NCBI GenBank assembly: GCA_963070105.1
Contig: OY718807.1
Span: 2,844,501-2,908,500, forward strand
Length of the DNA stretch: 64,000 nucleotides
Source of the DNA: Litomosoides sigmodontis
Taxonomy: Eukaryota > Nematoda > Chromadorea > Rhabditida > Onchocercidae
Direction of reading: 5' to 3'
The notes beneath the pieces were generated by a model. It made no database searches. It was not told the origin of the DNA and saw only the letters and a list, made by a program, of their open reading frames with translations. Numbering within the stretch: position 1 is the stretch's first letter; the number at the start of each line of letters is the position of its first letter. Made by a program: the position numbers and the translations under genes. Of this stretch, positions 36,401-49,099 are shown in pieces.

Positions 36401-37164
36401 GATGACTTTTGGAACTTAGAACAGTTAAGTGTGAAGTGGTTAATCTATAAGATCTAAATTACAGGAACCTGTGGTAACTTTTAATGCTTGCAGTTCCCCA
36501 AGAAAGGACAGCTTAACATACATGGAAGTTCACACCCACAGTCAGGTATTTTTTTTCATGACGGTGCAAAAATTCATTTGTAACGAACAAAACCTACATA
36601 ACGCTAAACAACATATGCACACTTACAATAGTGATAAAGCTTTAAAAATGTGTTGACGAGAAAAATTGACTTTAATCAACTCTATGCTGATATTTATATA
36701 TATTTGACACTTTTATCGCCAACTTTTTTTCACTAGATCAGTCGTACAGTAGAAAAGTCTTCGTAGATTGATTCACTTTTCGCGTTATTACGGAGGTTTA
36801 ATAAAATTTTTGTCACTAAAATCTTTTTCTGCATTTGCAGTATAATGTATTATTGGTTGTTGAAGTCAGAATGAGGCAACAGGAATTTTATTTTGGTAAT
36901 TTCAATTAAATCAATTTAGTATGCAACATTTGGTTGAGTTTTATTTAAAAATTTCAGTGTATTGGTTGTATAGATGATGGTGCTATAGTAAAATTATTTG
37001 ATGTAAACGGTAAACAGTTGGGTGAAATTCATCAGGATGATTGGTTAGTTGGTGGCCGGGTTGGAACGTTGACGTCAATGCGTTTTCATCAATTGCTTGT
37101 ATCATTAGCAGTAACTACGGAAAGTCAAACAATCAGTTTTTATCGTATGCCAGATTTGTCATAA
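27498..37164 (+). CDS. daf-15: Raptor (mTORC1 scaffold subunit)
   Basis: Scaffold that presents substrates to TOR kinase in TORC1; the nematode ortholog is DAF-15. About 30 exons were joined in phase from 27498-27509 to 36958-37164, giving about 1427 aa. The N-terminal raptor conserved (caspase-like) region holds [58 protein letters not shown] and [10 protein letters not shown], then [13 protein letters not shown] and [20 protein letters not shown]-type repeats follow ([46 protein letters not shown]). A variable basic/Ser linker leads to seven WD40-like blades from about 34886 ([43 protein letters not shown]), ending RMPDLS. Exon 1 codes only MDDV and the exon 2/3 junction (28061/28235) is tentative. 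A 150-nt intron at 30767-30916 is in frame and stop-free. A penultimate exon of 15 nt (36841-36855) is well supported by phase and homology. Confidence 0.95.
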
Positions 37165-38729
37165 TTTGTTTAATGATTTTTTTCCGAAGTTTTATTTAAA
37201 ATTTCATGTCCTGGTCTAATGTCTTTTCATTGCTCTAACTTTATTATGTGGTATTCTTCATCATGTGAGTACTATTTTGAAGTTCAAACTGATTTAGGCT
37301 TTTATTTTTAGAATTGTTCTTGAAATTTTAAAAAATTGTAAGTTTTAGTTTTCCTAATTTCTTCAAACGTGTCATAACTATTGTTCAAACCGACTTTTGC
37401 GTGGACTTGATCATGCTTAACTGCTGAGATGTGAATTCTCCTGATGGGCGAGTTCGCCTTGATTATTGTTAGAATGCTAATGTAAGGGAAAATGTAGATG
37501 CGAAGCAGGCGTCCTTGAAAATTCATTTCTCAGGTTGACATTATTTTTTGAATATATGTCTTTTAATTTCAATTATTGCTCAAGCGATTTTACGCGTTAT
37601 GAATTTTCGTGTAATTTACAGTGATTTAAGTTTATGTATATATCATCGTCATCGTATTCTGTCTTTTCGTTCTCTCCACAAGCCTTCCAATTGTATTATT
37701 CTGCTTGTTCCCTGCAGCTTCTCTAATTCACGAAGGGGTTTTATTTGTCATTGATAATTGCTTTCCAGAGATTTCGGAGGTGGAGAATTTATTATGTATG
37801 GTTTAGATTTAATTTGGGCTATTTTTTGTTAATGTTTAACCTCGTCTGTGAATCGATATCTAAAACTGCGGTAATCTTATATAGATGTAGAGTATGTGAG
37901 GTCTTGAAGTTTTTAAGGTATTTCTCATATATTTCTGGACGCGCTGGTTGTAAATTGAAGTAAATTCTCAAGAAAGAACTACGGGTAGGCATTAAGGCAG
38001 CGATTACTTAACCAAGGACATCTAAGTTCTGTAATTGAGTCAGGCCACCTTTTTACACCACACATTATTTCATTGCTGCTAGTGATCTAAGTTGTCAAAT
38101 ATTTATTAGTTCACTTCATCTATCCATTAATGGAATTTAGAACCTCTGATATTGATTTTCAACGTATTTTCAATGTGTACTGTCCATGTCATTACATCTA
38201 CTCTTGTCTATGGTTTGCCTCTTTGTATAACATCTATTGGGTTCCCATTCGTTACCTTAAGAAATTTCGAGCTACAAAACATGAGACTTAGTATCATTAA
38301 GCACACAAGAGTAGTTAAACTTACTTTGTTGAATCACAACTGCCAATTCGGTTGTTTACCTTTCTTTTATTTTACAAACTTTTGCGATACAGTATTACCA
38401 ATGTTTCGTTCAGTCTTAAATTGAAATTAAAATCTTTGGATTTTGCTCATTTTGCTTTTTTGTTACTTTTATTTACATTGTGAATTTTGTGAACTTGGAT
38501 AAGAGAGTGTAATGTTTATATATTTTTTGTCTTTTTGAAATAAATGAATGAATTTAATTACTCCAGTGGATTTGGTATGTGACTAAAGTGCCATTCATAT
38601 CTAAACCGCTTGAAGGTCTTCAATTACGAAAAGAAGTTGGAGTGAATTATGTTTGTTTTTCTGCAGGGATTAGTCGGTTGTCCGCAGAAAATCTCTTCAA
38701 TCAGTTTACACGACTTCTATTAATGTCAA
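37165..38729. other. Intergenic region
   Basis: Between raptor and ERAL1, both on the plus strand. No further exon was recognised. Frames at 37745-37963 and 38152-38424 are AT-rich and unsupported. It should contain the raptor 3' UTR and the ERAL1 promoter. The 1.5-kb spacing argues against a tight operon. Confidence 0.55.
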
Positions 38730-41123
38730 ATGCATTTATCTCTTCTCAAGTTATCCCGATCAGCAGTTCGTCTGAAACACGAAGCTCAGAAATGCTTGAA
38801 AGTTAGCTTTCTTCCATTAGCAATTAAAAATACTTCCGGAAGAAAGGATGAATAAGGTATCTATTGTTGAATGTATGTGGAGAGGTTACTTTAAATGTTA
38901 GTAATTTCAGGTTGCAGTAATAGGTCCACCAAATGTTGGCAAGTCACTGTTGACAAATAAACTCGTAAAAGCAGGTGTTGCAGCGGTAAGTTCTCAAATG
39001 GATACAACGCAGAAAAATCAAACAGCCATTCTCACGGAAGGCTCATCACAGTTGGTATTTGTGGATAGCCCTGGGACGGTGGGCATTAGACATGCAAGAG
39101 AGATCGTGAGAAGCCCGGACTCACGAATACTTAGTGGTAAATTGTGTAAATTTGATAAAATTCTATAGGTTTATTTCGGAAACGAAAGTTATTCTGGCAG
39201 TATTTAAGCTAAAATTAACTGTCTGTTCATAATTGGGTGTTATTTAATATTAAAGCTAAAATAATGTATAGTGCTAAATTCCTGTTCTGCATTTTTTTAT
39301 GTGTATGCATTTCGGTAAGTGTCATTAACTTTTCAAAATGCTTATCGCTGTTTTATTTGCAAAATGAATGTTTTTTATAGATCCAGAACATGCAGTAGAA
39401 CAAGCGGATCATATTCTAGTGGTACATGATGCTACAGTAAGTACTGATTACATTTTGCACCGCGTATTGCATATGCTTCATCGTTACCGACAAATTCCTT
39501 CAAGTTTGGTACTGAATAAAATTGATCAAGTTAAACAAAGGTTCATTTTCAAAAGCCACACACCTTGTTCATTTACATTCGTTTTTCATATTGAATTAGT
39601 AAAAACTACAATGAAGGTGGGAAAATTAGAAAAAATAACATCTTCTATCAATATGATGAAAATGGTACAGCATGCTAAGATGTCAAATAACATAATATTT
39701 CATGTTTGTCAGATAGCGCCAAGGAGATGAATAAATATATTTTTTTTTTAATTCTACATCGGACTAAAAGAAATATGAATGTGCTTATATTTTTTCTTCA
39801 AGATCTGACTTGTTGGCTCTTACTCGAATTTTATGCAATGGTGTTGTGGATGGTAAGCCGGTTGTTATCAAAAAACATAGTGGTGGACAATTAGCGAAGT
39901 TGTGTGGCAAAATACGCAAAAAATCTCCTGAAATATCACTTCATTCAGCGGAAGAAAAAGGGCAAAATGAACAGTGGCTGGAAAAATATAAGTATGACAA
40001 CGAATGTCATTTAAAATATTTTTTCTGACCTTTATCACATTAAAAATAACTTGAAATTTAAACATCACGATTATTTAAATAAACTATTCTGAAATTGCTT
40101 CAGAGAACTCTTACAAAGGCCTACACATAAGTGTAGTTGGGGAGAAACCAAACAACTTTTTGCAAACATCAAAGGATGGTCGAATTTTCAAGATGTTTTC
40201 TTCGTTAGTGCACTGACCGGAGAAGGAATAGATATTTTGCGCGATCATCTTCACCATCTTGGTTTGCAGAAAGTATTTCTTAGAGTTCTCAATACGGAAA
40301 GAGCTATAACGAGCATAGAAAAAACTACATCTGGAAAACATGTTGACTGAAAATGCTGTAAAAATTGATACAATTTTAAAAGTATGAATTTATTTGTGAT
40401 AACTTTCAGGAACACATTTTTAAACAAGAAATGCTCACTACAAAGAAACCGGTATCGATATGTCGAGATGCAATTCGAGCAGAATTTTTGAGTCGGATAC
40501 CACCTTACATTGCTTACACCTTAAAGGTATTTCAATTTATTTCACATTTACAGTTGCTCCTATTGTGCTTTTTATGCAAAGCTATTTTTTCATGCGTGAA
40601 ATGCATTTAGTACTTTGTCAATGAAGCCTAATAAACGCATTTATTAAACCACACAATACAGCACTTCCGATGACTGTAGAAGCGTGCCTGAGATTTCTAT
40701 TTCTGTACACCCGTAACCGGCATTTCGTAATTGTTATGTCTTTTTTTACTACTTTTGCTTACAGTGTCAAAATTTTAGCACATTTGCTGATGTTAGGGAA
40801 TTTATATTTTAGGCTATAATTTCATGATTCCTGATTATTTCATCCTCTCTTTGTAGATAAACATCACTGAATGGAGTATGGAAGGTGAAGTATTACAAAT
40901 TGTTGCTGAAGTTGAATGTAAAAAAGATCGCATAGCACGGGTTGTGACCGGAGGGCATGGCTTGACAATTGTAGCCGTCGCTAAAGAAGTTAACGAATCA
41001 CTGCAAAACTTGCTTGGACAGCAGTTATTCGTACGAATACTGGTTAAGGTTGAGGGTAAATTGTTCGATATTTCGCGACATAATGCACAAAGGAATATTA
41101 CCAAAAAATCCATAGAAATATAA
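38730..41123 (+). CDS. ERAL1: ERAL1, mitochondrial Era-like GTPase
   Basis: Era-family GTPase with a C-terminal KH domain. In animals ERAL1 binds the mitochondrial small-subunit rRNA and chaperones assembly of the small ribosomal subunit. Seven exons in phase: 38730-38801, 38911-39136, 39381-39540, 39803-39991, 40104-40272, 40410-40526, 40857-41123; 399 aa. G1 is GPPNVGKS (29-36), the G2-like TTQKNQT follows, G3 is DSPG (76-79), G4 NKID (145-148) and a G5-like VSALTGEG lies in exon 5. The KH GxxG is GGHG (343-346). The start was chosen because it is the only ATG that enters exon 2 in phase; the first 24 residues are basic, Ser/Leu-rich and free of acidic residues apart from one Glu, fitting a mitochondrial presequence. 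A longer frame over exon 1 in another phase (38579-38806) lacks an ATG. Confidence 0.93.
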
Positions 41124-43061
41124 ATTTCAAGCGTTTTGACAATAGGTAGCCAGTATTTTTGAAGGTTTAAGAAATTTTCAGTCATATTAATAGAAGGGAA
41201 ATCGTTCTTTGTTTAAAATTAAACAATGCAACAGATTAAAGATTTTTTCCGCATGACTTTGCCATTGTTTGATTTTAATAATTTTGTGAGTTGTTACTGT
41301 TACATTGCTATGTATATAATTGAATAGGTATGTGTATGTGTGAATGTTTTTGCAGTAAACGTTACATCAGAATGAATAACTTCAAGACATTATTATTATA
41401 TTTAGTGATCATAGCAATAAATGAACGAAAAGGAACTGTGCGAGTAAACAACATACACTCACATAAGTTACAACATTTATTTAAAAAGTAGGTTAGAGAG
41501 ATAATATGGAAGACAAAAATATATACAATAATAGCGGGACTGTTTTTAGTTTAGATGCAACAGATGGACTAAACACATGATGTGAAGTTGGCATAAGTTA
41601 CACAAATTATGCCATTATTGCACGCAGCTGCGGTTGGTGAAGAAACCTGAGTCACTATAAAATTACTGTGCCATACGACATTTTTAATTTATGACAATCA
41701 GTCGAAACACGAGCAGAGACTTGATGGTAATTATTCCTCAGGTCAAAATACCTAGTTATTTCCAGTTTCCTGAAATGTACTCCATTATCTTTCAATCGAA
41801 TCCCTGCATTAGTGTACAGTTTTTCTCTCTACGTTTCCATGTCTTTCAACCTCATATCTGTCTACTCTCGATGGTCCTGAAATTCTAGCTTGACATCTAA
41901 TCAAGGAAGTCTAAAACAAAAAAAAAGTGAACACGTAAGCAAACGTATTTGCCATTTGCTGTCACTCATGTTTTGAAGCTTGATGAACCGAAGTTAACGA
42001 AACATTCCAGTAATGCATCCAGTGGTTAAACCATCCATATTGCTCCTTAGCTCAACAATACCACATCGAAGACTTTACAATAGCCCGGAGATTTAAGCTG
42101 AATGAGTAGCTTGCATTTTTTTTATTTTCTCTCAAGAGAAATTTCCAAATTTTTCTGTTTAGAGTTATTGAACGCTGGATGTTTGAATTCACATGTCAAT
42201 GCTTATCAGAATGGTTTTCTCTAGTGATTTAACTAGGCAACTAGAGGAAAGATAGATAAGGTAATCGTAACTGTAGTTTACTGCTTAATTTCATCGTTTG
42301 ATAAACTTTGAAGTTCTGAGTCTGCCGAGGATGTTATAAATTTTCTGTTCATTTAATGTTAATGCTCTAATAAGTGTTAGTGTTTTCAATGCGTAACTTT
42401 TCTGTGATCAATCGCACCTGGAATATTAACTTAAAACACTGCAAAAACCAAGAAAATAGAAAGTGGAGACTCAAACTTTGCTTGTGTTGTTGACAATACT
42501 AATTATAAGCAATGCGCTGCAAACTATACTTTCGAAGAGGTCAATCTACATCAGAACAAATCCTTTCATTCTCCTGAAATCATTCTGCGTTCAGCCTGTT
42601 AAAATACCTTGCCAGCAGGAAAATGCATTTGGAGAGAAATGTAGTTCATTTTATGGTAAGAAAAACAAATCAACAAATGAAAGAAATCATCCCGTTGATA
42701 TAAACTACAGTGTTTAATCCGGCAACACATTTAGAAAAAAATTGCAGTATTTAAGCCATAAAAAATAAGCTCTGATAAGTTGGAATATAACGATTTTGGA
42801 ATAGTAGGAGTGGAAAACGACAGCAGACAAGCAGGTCGGTCGATTTTACGCCACGATATATCACTGACTAAATAAAAATGCCAGAGGGAACATAAAGTTC
42901 ATTTTTTTCCCATTGAGCGAAAGTAATATAGCACATTTAACAAATTGTTCATTTTCATAAATCTAGCCTTGCAAGATTACGAGAATATTATAACCATGAT
43001 AACAACTTATCTGATGAAAAAAATAAAATATCACAATACCTATATATCACCGAAATTAATT
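41124..43061. other. Convergent intergenic region
   Basis: 3' flanks of ERAL1 (+) and FAM98 (-), about 1.9 kb. An AATAAA at 41416-41421 (+) is a possible but distant ERAL1 poly(A) signal. The frame at 42463-42717 begins with GTG, not ATG, and was rejected. Nothing else supported. Confidence 0.55.
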
Positions 43062-46000
43062 TCATCTATAATTGAGATATCCACTGTGTCCACCACGTCC
43101 TCTTTTACCATCGCCACGTCGATTGCCACCATAGCTTTGATTATGATGCCCTCCGTATTCCCTCATCACCTTCAGTGAAAACAGTGATAAGTGACAAAAA
43201 ACAGTGAATAAAAACTGACAGATGAACATATTTTTTCGTGCTATTTTTAGGAAATCATTAAAAATATACATTATGTTGTGAAAAAGGCGATTTTATTCGG
43301 AACAGTTTGTTTGGTCGTTGACGGTTGGTAGTGTAGTCGAAGCTTAGTAGGCATACTTATTTCGTTACAACAGTGAATGTAATAGTGAATATAATGAATA
43401 TAATAGCGATGAGGAAACCCAACCGTACCCAAATCTGTCTTTAAACGGCTCTATCTGATCTTCAGTCTCCATCAAAGGCGAAGCATCCCTTTGTTACATG
43501 ATCCATTGTGACAAAGAGGGGCGGCTTGGTGAACTGAATGATTGCTCTATACCCGGAGTGACAAAATTTGAGAAACAGTTTGGTGTTAACACAATGAAGA
43601 GCACATTGTATGACGGATTAACTAGCATTTGGGGGTAGGGAGAATACGATATGTGTTGGATGAATGGTTTAAATGAATAGTTGGACAAGAATATTACATA
43701 CAATGTTGATAATAAACGTATTTCCCGTTAGATTTCGGGTTTCTTGACACATTATATGTAGTTATGTAATACTTAGAATAATACTTCAAAATATCACCAT
43801 GCACCTGACTTTCGAAACTTGCACCACGAATATCACTTTTAAATCCTCCTTCTCCATAACCTCCATGATATCCTCCACCACTTTGATAACTCCCGCCACC
43901 ATAGACGTCTTGCAAACTCACACCTCCTTGATATTTACTACCACCTCTTTGATAACCGTGTCCTCTGCCACTTTCATAATCACCTTGTTGTCTTCCTGAA
44001 ATTTATTTCCCAACAGATGCAAAGGTTTTGGTATAAAAAACTATTTTGTTCACAGAATTAGAAACATACGGCCTCGACCTGAGACGCGCTGTTTTATCCA
44101 GGGAGGCATTTCGGGAGGTGGAGCTCGCAGTTCAGAAGGCCTACCACCACGATCACCGGGACGATCGGTCATCAACACCTAAATCATTTCCTTGAAAAGG
44201 TATTGGAACATATCATATCTTTGAAGCAGTGCAATAATCTTTTAAATATCGCAAAGGTAATTTTTGTTTCAGTAGTACCAGGTGTTAAGCCTGCAAAATT
44301 TCCATACACTAATATACGACTACAAAATTTAGTACAATTGTTAGAAATGAAAAGTATGACTGCAAAATGTCCAACCTTATTTAAGCGTGATGCGGTACGT
44401 CTTCTTTGTTTTTCACTATTTATTCTATCAACTGTTAGAAGTGAATTAGTCGCTGCAAGCAAATCATCCATGCTAACATTTGATGTTACCTGAATCTGTT
44501 CTCGTCGAGGACGATAAATTTCGTGCAATTTATCCTTAAAGGTAATAAATATACAGTAATCGCCTATCTTTCCATGAATAACACGTAGTTTAAGTTCTGA
44601 GTGGACAACTGAAGTCATGCTCATTAATACGAGAATAAACATTTACCTGCATTTTCTTTATGCGATCGGACCAAGTAAATGATTGAATTGTAACATCAAG
44701 ACGTTTAAGCAATAACAGAATCCGAGTTCGATATTCCTGCACCAATTTTTTATTTAGCGCTTCGATTCTTTCCCACTGAATACCACTTAAAGATGCGGTC
44801 AATAACGGATGTGGTTTTTCTTTGCATTTATTTATTTGTTTCTCAGTCTGCAACCGTAAAAGAATCGCTAAGAAAACTTTCAACGCTTTTTTTGAACAGC
44901 TTACTTCCACTGGAAAATGGAAGAAAAACGAAACCAATTATTTAATTTTCTGCTATGGGTATGAAGCTTCTGCATTTAACTTACAATATGCGAACAAAGG
45001 CAAAGTGGAAAAACTAACCAAATCCTTCAATGTTGAAAAAACTTTTTCAATAACACCAGCGGATAACTGATCCATACCAACTGCTATAAATGCACTTTCC
45101 AGGTGAAGGACTTCATCACTTTTGCACTAGAAATTAATAAAATTCCAAATGATATCCATACTCGCCCAGATGAAATTAAAACACCTCATATAAATGGAAA
45201 ATATTATAATAATCTTACCATTTAATCAATGTTTAAAGTTATCCTAATGCTACATTTCACTACGTCTCGGGAATTATTTTAAATCACTACAAATGGACTG
45301 GTAATATCCAGCAAAGCGAACAAAAATTCATTGTCAGAAAAATTGTTCATTTGTTAGGAATTGTTATCTTTATTAAATGAAGCAAGCTATCAAATGATTC
45401 AAATTGAAAAGCACATATTCCAAGTGTTCAATTCTAGTTTTCTTCTGACTTTACTGCATTTCATACCATTTTTTGGAGAAAATGCAAAGATAATTCATAA
45501 TGAATCCCGTTTCCAAAAAGTACGTGGCATAAAAATACGTACAAATCAGAAAACTAAAAGCTGTAATAAACCTCTGATACTCCTTCTTGTAGACGGTTTA
45601 ATGCCGTTAGTCGAGCGCATTTCATATGCCCAATAAGAAAATTAAGCAATTTGGTTTGATTTTCGGCAGACCGAAATCGTTCTGTGACTGCTCCATGTGT
45701 TAGCGCATTCATTGGACATTCTGGAATACCGATTCAATATTTTAATTATGCTCAAATGGGTCATATAAAAAAAAAAATTCAATGGAATTTGAAACATTTG
45801 AGGGAATCACATCACAACCAACTTCATTCACTCATTCATTTTTTAAACTATTCATTAATACAAGACTTCCCTTCTCTTAAATTCTCAGAACTTATCTAGA
45901 ACTTCTCGGTAATTTAAGAAAAAACTGTTACCTAATTCAGATAACAATGAACTAAGCTCTAGCAGAAAAAATTCCATATTGTCGGGTCCCGTTGGTACAT

Positions 46001-46426
46001 GCACTGTTTCATCCAAACCATACAATACTGATATCTCGTTGCACATCCATTCGATCAGCTTGCAAAAACGTAAATCTTCAATGCCTGCTCTCCGCACGCT
46101 TTCCAACTCTTCCGGCGTAAAAATGTTAAAACTGTAAAATGTATTGAAAGTAAAATGTATTGCGAATGTATAAAATGTATTGCACACTTTTTCTCCCACA
46201 TAACACACAATATAATATGGTGGTAGTCAAGAAAGGCTAAAAATTGCTGACTTCTAATGTTATCTGATTGATTTTACCATAAAATGGCAATTCAGAACTT
46301 TCAAATCATTCATCACTAGCTGACCTAAATTTAAATAGAACTGAAACATGGGACAATCTACCCCACTCACCCAAAGGAGATAATTTCATTAGTAATAGAA
46401 GATTGGTTTCGTTGTGCTTCATCCAT
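43062..46426 (-). CDS. FAM98: FAM98 family protein (tRNA-ligase complex / RGG protein)
   Basis: Family members FAM98A/B/C associate with the RTCB-DDX1 tRNA ligase complex, and FAM98A is a PRMT1 substrate. Nine exons in phase: 46371-46426, 45932-46131, 45572-45720, 45019-45126, 44647-44847, 44376-44534, 44070-44178, 43805-43995, 43062-43169; 426 aa. The ATG follows a TTTCAG acceptor by five bases (probable SL site). Family hallmarks are clear: IQWERIEALNKKLVQEYRTR, LLKRLDVTIQSFTWSDR, then DRPGDRGGRPSELRAPPPEM followed by PPW. The last ~100 residues are a Gly/Arg/Tyr-rich low-complexity tail with RG and GGY motifs, as in FAM98A, suggesting RNA binding and arginine methylation. It ends in the basic GKRGRGGHSGYLNYR. 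A single gene corresponds to the several vertebrate paralogs. Confidence 0.94.
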
Positions 46427-47841
46427 TTCTGCTGAAATTAAAAATTTCATTTTTAATTGAATACAAAACTTCGCAGTATATAAATAGCAACCACTATTTT
46501 TAAACTTATCAGCAATTCAATACCCTAGGAATGAACACATAAAGACGATATGGTGCCACTGTAAAATCAATACTCAGCTGCACGATAACAAAAGAAGCAG
46601 TACTTCTACATCCATCACCAAAAGATCATTATCAATGAGAATTTATATCTACTGCAGTACTCACTGCCATACAAAAAATTCAAACGAAAATCATACTGGA
46701 CAAATTTACGTTAAAAAATTTTAAAAGAGAATCACTGATGATGTTTCATTATCTACCATTTGAAAATATTGAAAACCCAAATGTGACTTGCACAATTCTT
46801 AAAGCAACTTAATAAGCATCTAATCACTATGAATGTATGAATAGATAAAAGTAAATGGAACAACATGTAAAAAAAAACTTAATTAAATGCAAAACTCCCT
46901 TTTTCCTATGCTTAAAGTAACTTAGTTATTCGCTATCAACTTATACTAAATTAATATCAATGCCAACATTGGATCGCAACAAAATAATAAATATCCATAA
47001 GGTAATTTTTTCCTTTGCAAAAAGATATTCCCACACAGTATAGTACTTATTTTTAAGGATAACGTTAAGGAATGAATGCGTTGTCAAAAAGAATGTGCCA
47101 CATAAAAGATAAGATTTGAAATGTGACATTGCCTTTGAAAGTCCAATTTAGAATTAAGAAAATACCATCAGTGAACAGAAATACTGAGTAGCATTGCAGT
47201 AGATTTCGAATTTTTTAATTACATTAAAAATTAGCAGTTGGTGATAAAAAGAAGACAAAAATGTCTTACCGATGCAAGACATCGCATTTACTAATAAACC
47301 AGAGTAAACCTAAAAATGCCAATATGGCATAAACTTTATTTAGCACTGCCGTAAAAAATTACATGGATGAAAAATTGAAACATTTTCCAAAGCATTATTC
47401 ATCAGTTCATTCAACCATACAATGAAAATATTTGTGGAAGCATCAGTTCGGTGATAAATGATGAGAACGAAAAAGTAATATCTTAAAATGAAAGCAAGTA
47501 CTTGTTTGCATGGCATTCACCACACAAAATATCGACTGGAAAAATTTTACAAAACTGTACGGAAAGAAATTAAAAATTTACAGAAAAATCAACATTCCAC
47601 TTGCACTCTGCTTCCCTATACTACAGAAATTTAAAAAGTATTTGTAAATTCAAGCAATATTGTTTCAAGAAGTTAAAATTTTTCAAGTTTACTATGAAAA
47701 TAGACGAAATTAACCACCGCGTATGGAACACCGTCCACAAAATCATAATTATTTGCTGCAAAACAAAGGAGAAATAATGCAAAAACCGGGAAAAGGAATC
47801 GTGATATCAATAATCATACATAATGAGCTAAAACATTGAGA
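46427..47841. other. Intergenic region
   Basis: Upstream of FAM98 and downstream of the ZNF706-like paralog, all on the minus strand. No coding exon recognised on either strand; AT-rich throughout. Confidence 0.6.
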
Positions 47842-48334
47842 TTATGATCCTTCTGGCTGATTTACCAACTCTGCAGGCAATGGACTCTTTGGGTGCTTCG
47901 ATTCGAAATGCTCCTTGTAACTCCTTTTATCCATCATCTGCGCCTGGAATAACAGATTGGTGAAAGTGCAGTAAATGAAAAAAAAATTGTTTTAATAGAA
48001 ATAAATCACGCCAATAGGTCTATTACTTGTTGAAGTAAGCAAATTTTGTTGAACATTTCACTTACACCTTGGCAGTCACTGCCCAAGCTAACACCAAAAC
48101 ACATAATGAGTTATAATAAAATAAACAGAAAGTTTTAGCAAGTCTAAATCTGTTGTCATATTAAAGAATTATGCAAAACATATTTTAACTAAAACTTACC
48201 ATACAAACAGTGCATTTATATATAAGCGATTTGAGGCACGCGCCCTTCTGGTCATGTCCGATCGATTTCTTCAATGCTTCCTGCTTTTTTAAATTCTTTG
48301 CCTTAGCTTGCATCTTCATATGACCACGTGTCAT
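47842..48334 (-). CDS. ZNF706-like small zinc-finger protein, tandem paralog
   Basis: Second, diverged copy of the ZNF706-type gene 0.77 kb upstream of it on the same strand. Two exons: 48200-48334 and 47842-47943, 78 aa. Exon 1 is exactly 135 nt and the phase-0 intron splits the finger after Cys-x2-Cys-Met, as in the neighbour. The N-terminal basic 4F5-like region reads MTRGHMKMQAKAKNLKKQEA. Finger ligands Cys41, Cys44, His57 and His62 are all kept. It differs by a Cys at the usual Ala-Ala-Ala stretch (QKGACLK), a MMDKRSY finger core in place of the usual MPDPKTY, and a changed C-terminus (NQPEGS). An upstream in-frame extension to 48427 exists, but a CAGCAG acceptor just before this ATG favours the shorter start. 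Intact frame and ligands suggest function; role unknown. Confidence 0.88.
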
Positions 48335-49099
48335 TTCTGCTGTTAGTGACGGTGTTGAAATACTATCAGTTGAGGCTTCTAGTAATCTCGAAAAATTAGT
48401 ATTGCGAAATTCGTTTGCTTTTCCCAATATTATTAATTAGTATTCGTCACGATTCCGCTCCATATCATCGGAACCAAAAGCCCAAATTAATTCCCTTCCT
48501 TAGTAAACATTCAATCAGATGTATGGCGGATTCTATCGTTATGGAAATCTTTAAAGTCATAATTTAACCCTAAGTAAGCGCAGCTTCTTCTACAAAAATA
48601 CTTTTAACTAGTTTATATAGCACTAGCTAAACTTAAGGTAAATATGACACAAAACTATCCCTAAATAGAATCTTTGGTTTAGTACCAAAAGATGACTACT
48701 GACTTCCCAAACTCGAAAAAAAACATTTATTTCTTCAACCGGCAGTTGAGAACCCACATTTGAATATTACATGATGAAAATGGGACAATTACCGGGAAAA
48801 GATTGGTACTATTGCTTATAAACACTAACTAAAAAGGCATCGCAATGAACAGTAGCCAACTAATAAATTAGCAGTGTTTCACACTGTCTTTCTACATTAA
48901 AAGTAGATAAGGGACTACCACTATATTAAAAGTAGATAAGGGAGTATTCATAGAAGAGAGACAATGTACATAATCGTATCATTAATAATGCAGAAATGTA
49001 TGGTGAAAGTCGATATACGAACGAGATACATGAGTATTACGTAATTTTCGATACATCGCAAAGGGAAAACGTTTATCATGCTAATATGGTCTCATATAT
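48335..49099. other. Intergenic region between tandem paralogs
   Basis: Separates the two ZNF706-type genes. Contains a 19-nt direct repeat (about 48896-48914 and 48925-48943) and no coding exon. It may hold the promoter of the downstream copy or, if the two genes are co-transcribed, a trans-splicing region. Confidence 0.55.

Noticed and set aside
38579..38806. Longer frame over ERAL1 exon 1 in another phase
   Set aside because: It lacks an ATG at its 5' end and cannot join exon 2 in phase. The ATG at 38730 in the alternative frame joins exactly and gives a presequence-like N-terminus.
42463..42717. 84-codon frame with a hydrophobic, signal-like N-terminus and several Cys
   Set aside because: It begins with GTG rather than ATG, has no acceptor or SL site in the right place and lies in a convergent 3' region.
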